Below, one piece after another: positions 54,485 through 64,000 of a stretch of DNA of 64,000 nucleotides (the first letter of the stretch is position 1; each line of letters starts with the position of its first letter). The DNA is from Paracentrotus lividus (lineage: Eukaryota; Echinodermata; Echinoidea; Camarodonta; Echinidae). Where the stretch lies: the NCBI GenBank assembly GCA_940671915.1, contig CALNVZ010000174.1:21231620-21295619 (forward strand), read 5' to 3'. The notes below the pieces were generated by a model. It was not told the DNA's origin. It saw only the letters and a program-made list of their open reading frames with translations, and did not search any database. Made by a program: the position numbers and the translations under genes.

Positions 54485-55265
54485 AATCCTCGACCGAGCA
54501 CAGTCGAAATATATGCCTCCGCCATTGCCAGATCAGAAATAAGTGACATATTCATCTATCTATTTTCCTTTAATAGGTAAATACATCTTTGACCTTAACA
54601 TTGACCTTGCAACCACAAACCTCTGTTACCCTTGACATCTGACAGAGGTACTTCATAATCGACTACCCTTAAGATTGAAGCTTACATCTCAATTGGCTCT
54701 TAAGATATCTCAATAATGAACTCAATACATGGAATTTCACATTTTGACCTCTATGACCCTTCACCTTTGACCTACATAAACCATAATCTAATCAGACCAT
54801 CTTCATATAGTGATACATACTAACTCTAAGTTTGAAGCTGATACGTCAATTGGTTCTTAAGATATCGCGATAACGAACTCAACACATGGAATTTCACATT
54901 TTGACCTCTATGACCCTTGACCTTTGACCTACATAAACCATAATCTAATCTAATCAGACCATCTTCGTATGGTGTTACATACTAACCCTTAGTTTGAAAG
55001 CTGATATGACAATTGGTTCTTGAGATATCGCGATAACGAACTAAATACATGGGATTTTACTATTTACCTCTGTGACCCTTGACCTTTGACCTACATACTC
55101 CAAAGTCTAATCAGATCCTCGTCCTATGGTAATACATACTATCCCCAAGTTTGAAGTTGATATCTCAAGTGGTTCTTGATATATCGCGATAACGAGCAAG
55201 CGGGACGGACGGACGGACGGACGGACAACCCAAAAACATGATGCCTTCGGTGGCGGAGGCATAAA
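54485..55265. mobile_element. TIR element with DR1-bearing units, copy 2
   Basis: Same family and orientation as 36330-37257. Ends are TATGCCTCCGCCA (54512-54524) and TGGCGGAGGCATA (55251-55263). Exact TGACCTTTGACCT words lie at 54918 and 55080, with a one-mismatch copy at 54771. A GGAC tandem run lies before the right end. It sits 35 bp upstream of the AQR start-codon exon. Confidence 0.8.
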
Positions 55266-55894
55266 AATGAATGCAGATGGCTGACATGGTCTTTAAAAAA
55301 ATTTAACATCTTTCACAACTGCATCTAATGCCACTATTTCTCACATTAACCATCAAGAATGGTAACTTAATTTTTCGTAATTAAAATCTTCTCTTTTATT
55401 TTTTTACTTAGTATTAGGCTACTGAATTACTGGGTGTTCTTTTCACTATAAAAGTACTGTATTTCAATGAAGTTGGGGGCAAAAGTGTGACATGATAGTC
55501 AAAATTTCAAAACTGCTAAATAATGCATACATGTATATCGTTTCTATTAGGCAAACAACCCCCTTCCTAAAAAAAAAAAGAAACAAGATCTTTGTATCTT
55601 TTTCAGGGCATAATTGGCGGCGATGCATGTGTGGATGGGTTATTTAAAAAATATCCATGCTACATGCAAATCAAGACAATACTTAAATATTCAGTGATTC
55701 ATATTATTTCTCATTTTCTTTGGGTTTTAAAAGGGCAGGACATTCAGAGAGTTTAGACCTAATATTTCTGATATAAAAATAGATGGCTTTTAATATCTTT
55801 TAAGTTAATAAGATACATGTATGTAGGTATTGGGCCCTTTCCACTTCCAGAAAATTTAACTCTTGGGACTATCTCAATTAAATTTTATTATTAT

Positions 55895-58300
55895 TAATGC
55901 CGCTCTGTGACGTACGGGACCAGACAAATTGTTTATTTTTTAAATCATTAAAATTCTGTGAATCTAAACTTTACCAGGATTTCTAATGATCACATATCCA
56001 CTCAATATGGAACCAAATATTAATCCCCAAAAAACATAATTTTTCAAACAAAACATTTTGTGTAAATGGGCAATTCCATGAAAAATGATACCCAAGGGTG
56101 AAAAAATGAAAAGAGAGAAAACAAATTTATTTTAATCTGTTAAGTACTAGGAAGGGTTATATCAACAAGATATAATAAAACAAATTGTTGCCCAAGTCAG
56201 AAAACATATTTTTTCAGCTGTTGACAAAAAGTGTTTTCAGTGCTTTTTGCATATTTGTTCTCAAGTAAAAATGTCACCATAAAATGACTTTCAGGTGATT
56301 ATTTTTATGTTATGATAAAGCTCATGACCCATTTATACATCATCCAACAGGATTTTGGGAAGGAAAGAAATATTTTCTGAAGAATAGCCATTTCAAACTT
56401 TATTCTTGATTCCATCACACTTGAAGTGTAATGTCCGTAACGTTTTAGATACATAAGTTTGATAGCACCCTGTGTTTTTGGTCCAATTTTGTTGCAAAAT
56501 TCAAATGCAAAGCTAAAACATGTTATCTCACAACATATTCAGAGGTTTTTTATAAATTTTTCATAAATTCATGGGAAAAAGCATTACGGACATTACACTC
56601 ACATTGCGTTACGGACATTACACATTATTGTAGCAAAGATGAGAATGCATACGATTGCAGGATATTGTTTTCATTCTATACTTCAATAAATAGATTCTGG
56701 CCCTAATAGTAACATTAATTTGTAACATTACAGAGTAATTTTGAACATTTCTTTAGTCAATTAATTAAAACCTGTAAACAATGAATGCATTCACTACAAG
56801 CCGTACTCTGAAAAAAAAACAAATAGAGCAAGCTTGGGTAGACACATCTTAAGTGACACTGGACGACAAAGAGGAGGATGAGGAAAAGGTGTAACCACAT
56901 GCATCCTTCTTTGACAACTGCATACTATAGGATATTTTGTTCATGTGGGGTTTCAGAGAAGACAAAATTTGTAAGTACTTTGTCGCACAAATGAGAAAGA
57001 TTCATACTGATGGGTACACAATGAAGCTTTTGAAGAGACAAAGATTCACAAAATTTCTTTGTATACAGTGAAGAAGAGGAGTCATTATCTTAATGACCTT
57101 TTGAATTTGAAAAAATGTCTTAATTGTAGTGTCTGTAACGCTGGAACTGCCAAATAGCAAAATTGCAAAAAAGCGCATGTGTCACGTACGGAACATGACG
57201 TACATTACGGGAAGCATTTTGCCCCTCTACAAAATAAATGGGAAATGCAAATATGGCACTTAAATCAGTTAAAACTTGGATTCAAAAATATAACTGAATG
57301 AACATGTAATTCTCTATTGATCTTTATGATTACATGTAGTATTGGGAGTCCATTTGTTCATGAAAAAATCAAGATCAAGGTATTTCCTTAATCATATTTT
57401 TAATTGATTACTTGCGCACTGTGTTGTACAATATAATGTAAAGCACACTTTCTTTTCATTTAAAAATTACTTGTGTATTTTGCCAAATCAAAATATTGAT
57501 GTTATATCTATTGTTGAAACACAATGTATGTTAAATCATTGTGGATCAAGTATGAAATGCAGGCACGTATCCAGGATTTGGCACCCCGGGGGGCCCGATG
57601 TGATTTTGATTTTGGCGCCCCAGTGGTGGATCCAGAAAGGTACATCCTATTTTTTTCTCACGTTACACCTGGCGAGTCAAAAGGTACACTAAAAAAATGT
57701 CACGTCACGCTGGCCGAGCGATAAGCGGGGGTAACAAAGGCCATACATCAGCCATAGAGGTAGGTTTAAGAAGTCAATCGCTCAAAATCATGTCCATTTT
57801 TCCGTTTTACATTTTTTTTTTTTTTTTTTTTTAATATTTTGCTCTTTTGGCGCCCCTCTAAGGTCAATTTGGGCGCCTACCCGGGGGCCCGGGCCCGTAA
57901 AGCCCCCCCCCCAGAATACGTGCATGAAATACAATCCAGGAATAAACCTGCATTGGTTTTTTGTCAGTAACGCCAATATCAATATTATGTGCCTGTGACA
58001 CACAGAATTTGAGCAGGACTCTGGTTTAAATTTAAAGTGAACATGAAGGCATATCACGTCAGAGTGTACTGTAAAAACAAAATTCTTCAATCTGCTTTTA
58101 AAATTTACAGAAATTTTGCCTTGTAAATTTACTTTTCATCAAGCAACTACCATAATATGTAAATTTCTAATTTGTGACCACACACTTTGGACTGGACCTA
58201 ATTTGCTTAATTAATCAATTTCACTTGATCAACTATTTTTTTTTTTTTTTTTTTTATTGAAATGTAATGTCCCTTACGTCACACCACCGATTTAAAATTA
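55895..58300. mobile_element. Composite element with GTGACGTA(C/A)GGGAC ends
   Basis: TCTGTGACGTACGGGACC at the left and GTCCCTTACGTCACACC at the right are related inverted ends. The interior repeats ATGTCCGTAACG and CGTTACGGACATTACAC many times (for example 56433, 56608, 56582, 57131). A separate fold-back element (57562-57925) is nested inside. No coding capacity is recognised. Confidence 0.5.
57562..57925. mobile_element. GC-rich fold-back element nested in the 56-58 kb repeat
   Basis: GGCACGTATCCAGGATTTGG then CACCCCGGGGGGCCCG at the left; CCCGGGGGCCCGGGCCCG and CCAGAATACGTGC at the right. GGCGCCCC words lie near both arms. The GC-rich ends contrast with the AT-rich surroundings. Confidence 0.65.
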
Positions 58301-58928
58301 TAAAAATGAGCTGTTTGGCTACATTGGAAATAAGCCTCAACAGGGTCGCGTGTAAAAACGATGAAAATGAAAAATAAACACAAAGCAATGCATTAATCAT
58401 ACAAAATATCCACATAGCAGAATTGGAAATGCTGAAGACATTTTTTCTTGGTGCGCATTCTATAGTGGGTTATAATTCGGCTAAAGTAAAAGAATATTGC
58501 AATGAGATGTTATGACAAATATATTTTTAAAGAAAATTAATAATATCATGATTAAAAATAATAATCAAGTACTTCCATTAGTGATAACAATATTTCACTT
58601 GATCTAACAAGATTCAAATAATTCTAAAAAGCATGTTAAATTTTCGCAGGGAAATTAAAATAAATCGATTAAATTCACACTAATTTTGTATATGAAAGGT
58701 GGGTAATATATTTTTGGAAACTGTACTGGAGCTTATTAGAAAAGTAGTGTCATTTACTAATCTAAGCTGTTATTCTGAAACTTAGAAATTAGATCTAATG
58801 TCAAACAAAACATGACTGAGCTTTTAATAGAGAAAGAATATACAGCTATTGTCAATAAAAGGATTCAATTTTATATTCTTATCCCTGACCACGCCTGTCC
58901 CTACAAGGACAATAAAAATAATATACAT

Positions 58929-60706
58929 CAGGCCTAAAAATTCGTGCCGGGTGGCGAGAATCTGTTTGGATTCTCGCAGTGGTGACCCGCGAGAATCTAG
59001 AATTCTCGCAAATATCGAAGAGTCGGGAATGGTCTGGATTCTCCTCGCAAGACTTGCGAGAATCTTTTTTTTTTTTCTGTATACATGCAGTTTCTATTGC
59101 AATAAATTTTTTTTAAAATTATCTTTCACATTCTCTAAAAATCATCACTCTATATACATGTACTAGTATGTTCAAATTTGTTTTTTTCAAATGGTTTTAA
59201 TTCAACCAAACAAACAGTCTAAAGACAACAAGAGGTTGATTCACAATAAAATTATATACATGTTAAACCAATGTGATATAAAGATTTTATATAATAATGG
59301 ATATAAAAATATATGAAAGACATATTAATCAATCATGATATGAAATAATACTGTATGTAACAAAGACATGTACTGGCAACAAAAATATTGCACATAAATA
59401 ATGAGCTGTAAAAAGTAAGATGTTATTCTAAAGCAGATTAACAAAAATAGCACACATATTAAAAAACATAGTTTAAATATACAGTCTGTGTCAAATAAAA
59501 TGGTACAGTTTGGAAAACATTTTTTATATAGTATGAAGATTAATAACAACCTAGTATTGTTTGGTAATTTTCATAAAGCAGGAAAATCAGATTTTCTTCT
59601 GCAATTTTTCATCACATTTGGTGCAGTATTTTTTGAAGATATGACTAATTTTCTACAATCAAGAAAACCATTTTTCGCACGCCGTCCCATGCCTTTGTGT
59701 ATGATTTCGCATAATGACCGTGAATTCGGCGCTCCAGAACAATGACGTGCGTAATTTCGATTTGTTTCTTGTCGCACAAAACTTAGCATAACTTTTGTTT
59801 TACGAAAGCAAATTAATCAGGACAAAGCGCATCAAGCAAGAAAAATCTATTGGCTTTAATTTGATACCACAAACACATATAATATTAAAAGATTTCACAC
59901 CTAAATATTTTTTTCCCCGACTGTACCATTTTTTTTGACACAGACTGTTATAAACATTGCCTAGTTCCATGTGCAAAAAAATGATACCTTTAAATGGGAA
60001 TGGATCATGTTCATTTGCAACAAAATTTGTTGTGTCAAGTTGTGAAATTGCTAATCGTTTGAAAACAACTCGCTAAAAGGCGCATATCGCTCTTGAAACA
60101 CGTCGCCCTGTTTTTGGAGGTGAATTGAATTTGTCCGTGGGCGAGTTGTCTACAGTTCGCATCACGTTGCTATAACTCGCCGTACGTATCGCTTAATTAA
60201 TATGATTGGTTATATTTTATGTAAACAATGTGTCAACTACCAATCATCGGCTCCGTAACAAAACGTATGTTTTCCATCGAATAATATCGACCGGCGCGCA
60301 CACAGAAATAGATATTACGTACCGTAAGAAAAGTAAATAGTAAGTTTTGTTAGTCGCCCATAATTTTATGCTGTCCCTCCGGTGTACCATACATGTATTT
60401 TTGTGTTAGTTATAGCCGGGTTGAGGCCAGATTTAAGTTGTGTTTGCGGATAAATCGATCTAAACCCAACTTTTTTGTTTGCAATTTGTAAATAAATGTG
60501 AAGCCTGTATGCATGTAGAATATGGTAAATCGTCGATTTTTTTTGTTGCCAAATCGTAAATTGAGTGATTGAATTTGAAAACTTCATTTTTTTTTTGTCA
60601 ACCTCGACCTTCACCTGACGCGAATCCACTTGGATTCGCGCTGTACGGACCCGACGGAATCTCCAAGCGAATCGATTCGCGGATTCGCGTCGAATTTTTA
60701 GGCCTG
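58929..60706. mobile_element. hAT-like element with 5-bp target duplication
   Basis: CAGGCCTAAAAATTCG at the left and CGAATTTTTAGGCCTG at the right, flanked by TACAT on both sides (58924-58928 and 60707-60711). Subterminal GCGAGAATC / GATTCTCGC words at the left and GCGAATC / GATTCGCG at the right recur many times, as expected of transposase-binding repeats. CAG ends with a 5-bp duplication fit the hAT superfamily (hAT5 group). No transposase remains. A mariner-type element is inserted inside. Confidence 0.7.
59480..59950. mobile_element. Mariner-type element nested in the hAT-like element
   Basis: TACAGTCTGTGTCAAATAAA then ATGGTACAGT at the left; ACTGTACCATTTTTTTTGAC then ACAGACTGTTA at the right. 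TA at both ends. Inside it no transposase frame is recognised. Confidence 0.8.
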
Positions 60707-60903
60707 TACATGTTTGAAAAGCTTAAATATCATTCCTCTCTGGGCGTGTGAAAGAGAGCGACGGGACTCAGAAGCTTCAAAAACAAAGGGCGGTTTTGAA
60801 AGACACCATAAGGCCCTTGTAGATCCTCCAGTTTCAAAGACTACCACCGTGCATGCCGCTTTGTGGACAGAATACCGGTCCGGGACGCATCCGAATTTGC
60901 GAA

Positions 60904-60936
60904 GCGCGCTACCCTATATTAATTAGGGTAGCGCGC
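60904..60936. repeat. Perfect 13-bp-arm hairpin near the AQR first exon
   Basis: GCGCGCTACCCTA, a 7-base loop TATTAAT, then TAGGGTAGCGCGC. It lies ~50 bp inside the first intron. A related GGGCGCGCTACCATAGG occurs at about 61736-61752. Confidence 0.9.
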
Positions 60937-60984
60937 CAGTATTCGGTGCCTTAAGGGGAAATGGGCGATAATATGAAAACTTAC

Positions 60985-61200
60985 CTCCTTTATCTTGACG
61001 ATCCACCCACCAGAAGAACGTAAAAATTCTACTCTAAAATATTATCAAATCACTTTAAAATATTTAATTATGGCTAAAAAAATATCGCTGATAGAATGAG
61101 GAGATGTTTTCCGCCCGGCAATTGGTTTTGCAGAAATAGTATCCGGTTACGCCATGGTTTCCCTATGTGTTCGATCGCGCAGACTCAAAACTCACGATGC
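60985..61200 (-). other. AQR: Probable non-coding first exon (5' UTR) of AQR
   Basis: The AQR start codon sits immediately after a 3' splice site, so the 5' UTR must lie upstream. A strong donor (AAGGAG|GTAAGTTT) ends an exon at 60985 on the minus strand, in an otherwise repeat-poor stretch at the start of the gene. The 5' limit near 61.2 kb is a guess. A minimal upstream ATG-GCG-TAA in a strong Kozak context lies near 61151-61163. If transcribed from further upstream, it would be a two-codon uORF. Confidence 0.5.
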
Positions 61201-61439
61201 GAGGCATCACAACACAAAAACTGCGATAATGTGTAGGTGCCGCCCTCAATGTCTCGCTAAAACCGAATTGTGGCTAACGCCCTCTCTTGACAAGGGTGTG
61301 TGGTTTTTTTAGGATTGCAAAACCTGTGGGCGGATGATGAAAAAGTTATGATTGACCCTGCATAAGTGTAAGTGGCTGCTACGCGAAGGTTAAGTGGAAG
61401 TTCCCCGTCATTCTCATACCAATTCATCGGTAGCAGCAC

Positions 61440-61560
61440 AACAGCATTTCTTCACAACGCAACCCGGAAGAGCGGCCAAACCCGTTAGCGTTTCGCTAAG
61501 CATGCTACATGCTAAGAAACGCTAAAGTGGAAATATCTCCGTGATGACGTCCAATTCAGA
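61440..61560 (+). promoter_or_regulatory. Candidate bidirectional promoter and divergent first exon
   Basis: A CCGGAAG ETS-like site at 61464-61470, an imperfect hairpin at 61485-61525, TGACGTCC (CRE half) and CCAAT at 61545-61555 are followed by ATG ACG TCC AAT TCA GA|GTAAGT on the plus strand, i.e. a possible start codon (61544) with a strong donor at 61561. AQR starts in the other direction near 61.2 kb. No further plus-strand exon was recognised before 64 kb. Confidence 0.35.
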
Positions 61561-62189
61561 GTAAGTTTGCAATCTCGTTTTATATTTTGATTGTGTGATT
61601 TTATGTGGATGATGAATGTTTGATGATTGTTTTGTGAAAGTTTGAAGGCTCGATGTGTTTGGTGATCTTTTGTGAAAGGTGCTTGAAGTAGCTGCTGATT
61701 TAGTGATTAGGCCTACCGGGACGGAAACCGGGCACTGGGCGCGCTACCATAGGCCCTACCACGTATGCACCCGAACATTCTGAGCCCACGACCTACACTA
61801 CAGTCTCGCGATTGCGTTTTATGAATTGCTTTATATGTTTTTAAAATAAAGACTTATACGTACCGTTTTCTAGATGACTTTGGTTGTTGACAAATCTAGA
61901 TATTCATTACATCTGTGTTGGTCATCTGTTTTTTCCTTCAAAATGAGTAAATTTAGACTTGAAATCTTGAATTTGAAAGATAACGACACAACACGTCTAG
62001 GTTAAACTTCACATGCTGTTATTCAAAAGAACATATGAAGGGCGGAAACACGAAATAACGCCTTGGGATGGATTTAGGGTAAAAGGTACTACTTCCGAGA
62101 TGTACTTTTGCATTCCATTCTGATTATAAATCGCTGACCGATATATCAAACTGAGGAGCAAGCAAATAGATCTAATTAAAAAAATTTTG

Positions 62190-62650
62190 TAAAAGGAGAA
62201 GAAGAAGAAAAAATAAATAATAAAACAATAAACCAGAAAGAAAAGAAAAAAAAGAAAAGAAAACATTTGATAAAAAATGGGGAAAAGGGAAGAAGGGAGA
62301 GAGAGAGATTGCGGCAAGAGAGAAAGAAGAAAGTGCAATGGGAGGAAAACGAAGAGACAGAAAAAGATTGAGGAAAAGAAAAACATATAGAGAAAAAGGG
62401 AAAGAGATGAAAGAGAGACGAGAGAAAAAAAAGGAAGAAGACTTGGAAAGAGAGAGGAGAGAAGAGAAAAAGAAGAGAAAGAAAATCATCGAGGAAAAAG
62501 GAAGATGAGAGGATGAAGAAAAGGAGAGCTAGAGAGAGAGAGAAAGAAAAAAAGGGAATGGAGACCAAGAAAAAAAGCTTTTAAAAAAATACAAAGGGAG
62601 AGAGAGAGAGGAGGGAAAAAAAAAGAATGAGAAAAGTATTTGATGGAGAA
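62190..62650. repeat. Purine-rich (GA/AAG) tract
   Basis: About 460 bp of almost pure A/G on the plus strand, many interrupted AGAGAG and AAGAAG blocks. The opposite-strand open frames rich in Phe/Ser/Leu are composition artefacts. A similar tract restarts at 63930 and runs off the right edge. Confidence 0.9.
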
Positions 62651-62659
62651 AAATAAGGG

Positions 62660-63925
62660 AAGATATAAGGGTGTTTCCATTACCTGCTACCCTAGCTACA
62701 CTTCCAATTTCTGCTATACAACCTTTTTCGAATTTGGACTCGACCATTTATCGTCCGTTTCTGTGATTGGCTATTTTGCTTCAACGGCAATGAATAATAT
62801 ATATCTGCCATCCTTTCCTTGGCATGTCGATGACCTAAGTTGTTTTGAATTAAGTTTCCTACACCGATCCCCCCTCTCGTAGACCACATCGCCGGCGGAT
62901 TCTTGTTTCTTTTTGTGTCCAACATTTACAAATAACGTGACATATGTGCAAGACTCCAGATAAAAATAAGCAAGGTCGTTGACGCTACTCGGCATGTGTA
63001 ATTTACATTTAAACAGATGCCAGATAACAATGTTTTTGATCTGGATCTGCGCGACGGATATTCAAATATCAGAATCGTGACATGTCAGCAACGAAAGCAG
63101 CACGGAAGCGATGGGAAGAAATTTAAACAAGCCCAATTTTCGACCATTCGTAAAATTGATAAAAAAGGGGCATTTTAAGGAAGAAAATTAAGCGGGAGCG
63201 GGACGGGAGGGGGTTGTATAAGACTGGCCAGTCTTTACATACAAGGATTATATAATTTAAGAATCAAGATCAATGACAAACCATAGTCTAAATTATTAGT
63301 CACAAAAACAAGGTCTTGTCAAGTTCATTGACGGGCTCATTTTACACACTCTTATTTTTAGGTTGTTTTTCTGTTTTTCAATAAGTGAATGACAGTCATG
63401 ACGTCAGAAAATCAAACTCACAGAAGAAGAAGAAGGAAGAGAGCTCGTGACGCTGCTGATTGCGCTGTCGCTTTCTCACGACAACAAACCTTGGTATTTT
63501 GTGTTACGCTATTATGGCCAACGTCTCCCGAATATCAACATTTAAGAACGATCGAAAGCATCTAGACGGCCCTTATTATTACAGATAATTGATTGAAACA
63601 TGATAAATATATGAATAAAGAGAAGACAAAGCGTTTACAGATCAAAGGATTGCAGTTTAAAAAATCCTACGAAGTTCGTATCGTATTTTTTACGCGGTGA
63701 CGTTTATCGCCACACACAGGAGTACACGCACACAAAATTACATTCCTTCTTATGCAAAATACATTTATCAGGAAAAGGTGGCGATATATTATATATTCAT
63801 GAAGCAAAACATAGCCAATCACAGTAAACGGGATAAATGCGTCTGAGTCCAAATTGAAAAGGTGTATTAGCAGAAATTGGAAGTTGTAGCAGGGTAGCAG
63901 GTAATTGGAAACACCCGAGATATAA
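62660..63925. mobile_element. Long-TIR element between two purine tracts
   Basis: AGATATAAGGGTGTTTCCAT then TACCTGCTACCCT at the left is matched in reverse by AGGGTAGCAGGTAATTGG then AAACACCCGAGATAT at the right. The arms continue through TTCCAATTTCTGCTA, TTTGGACTC and GTGATTGGCTAT for about 160 bp with moderate divergence. The ~940-bp core has no recognised gene. Confidence 0.75.
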
Positions 63926-64000
63926 AACAAAAAAGAAGAATGAAAAGAAGAAAAGTGAGGAGAAAAAAAAGAAGAGGAGAGAGAAGAAAAAGAAGTAAGA

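Noticed and set aside
62009-62568. Phe/Ser/Leu-rich frames of 105-130 codons on the minus strand
   Set aside because: They translate a purine tract; no domain or start context supports them.

Overview
The window looks like genomic DNA of an animal with medium-sized introns, most likely a marine invertebrate deuterostome such as a sea urchin. The reasons are AT-rich non-coding DNA, 40 small coding exons with canonical GT-AG introns of about 0.3-4.4 kb, very many short inverted-repeat (MITE-like) elements, tRNA-derived SINE fragments, and a degraded L2/CR1-type LINE. The species call is inference; the eukaryotic gene structure is read directly from the sequence.

One gene dominates. The minus strand from about 61.2 kb to 9.0 kb encodes the orthologue of Aquarius (AQR, intron-binding protein 160), the UPF1-like SF1 RNA helicase of the spliceosome. 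I resolved 40 coding exons plus a probable non-coding first exon. Joined, the coding exons give 4464 nt, an uninterrupted frame of 1487 codons plus stop, close to the roughly 1485 residues of the vertebrate protein. All helicase motifs are present: [30 protein letters not shown] and VAMSRAR. The last exons encode an acidic, low-complexity tail.

Left of AQR (1-9 kb) lie a UDP-glucuronosyltransferase-like gene copy on the minus strand, broken by several frameshifts and running off the left edge, then repeat-rich intergenic DNA with a LINE 3' fragment and several MITEs. Right of AQR (61.2-64 kb) is a probable promoter region shared with a possible divergent plus-strand gene, of which only a candidate first exon is visible. 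Beyond it come a purine-rich tract and a long-terminal-inverted-repeat element.

The introns of AQR are crowded with repeats: an antisense L2-like LINE (30.7-32.8 kb), a nested DNA-transposon pair (58.9-60.7 kb), two copies of an element whose internal tandem units carry nuclear-receptor DR1 sites, several TTAA-flanked inverted-repeat elements, and long microsatellites. The most unusual signal is that at least three AQR splice junctions have been tandemly duplicated into the neighbouring intron. The clearest is coding exon 27, whose last ~62 nt and 5' splice site occur eight times in a ladder of ~110 bp. In-frame use of a downstream donor there would add a stop codon after six codons, so the array could act as a poison-splicing device in a gene that itself encodes a spliceosomal intron-binding protein. 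That function is a hypothesis; the duplication itself is seen in the sequence.
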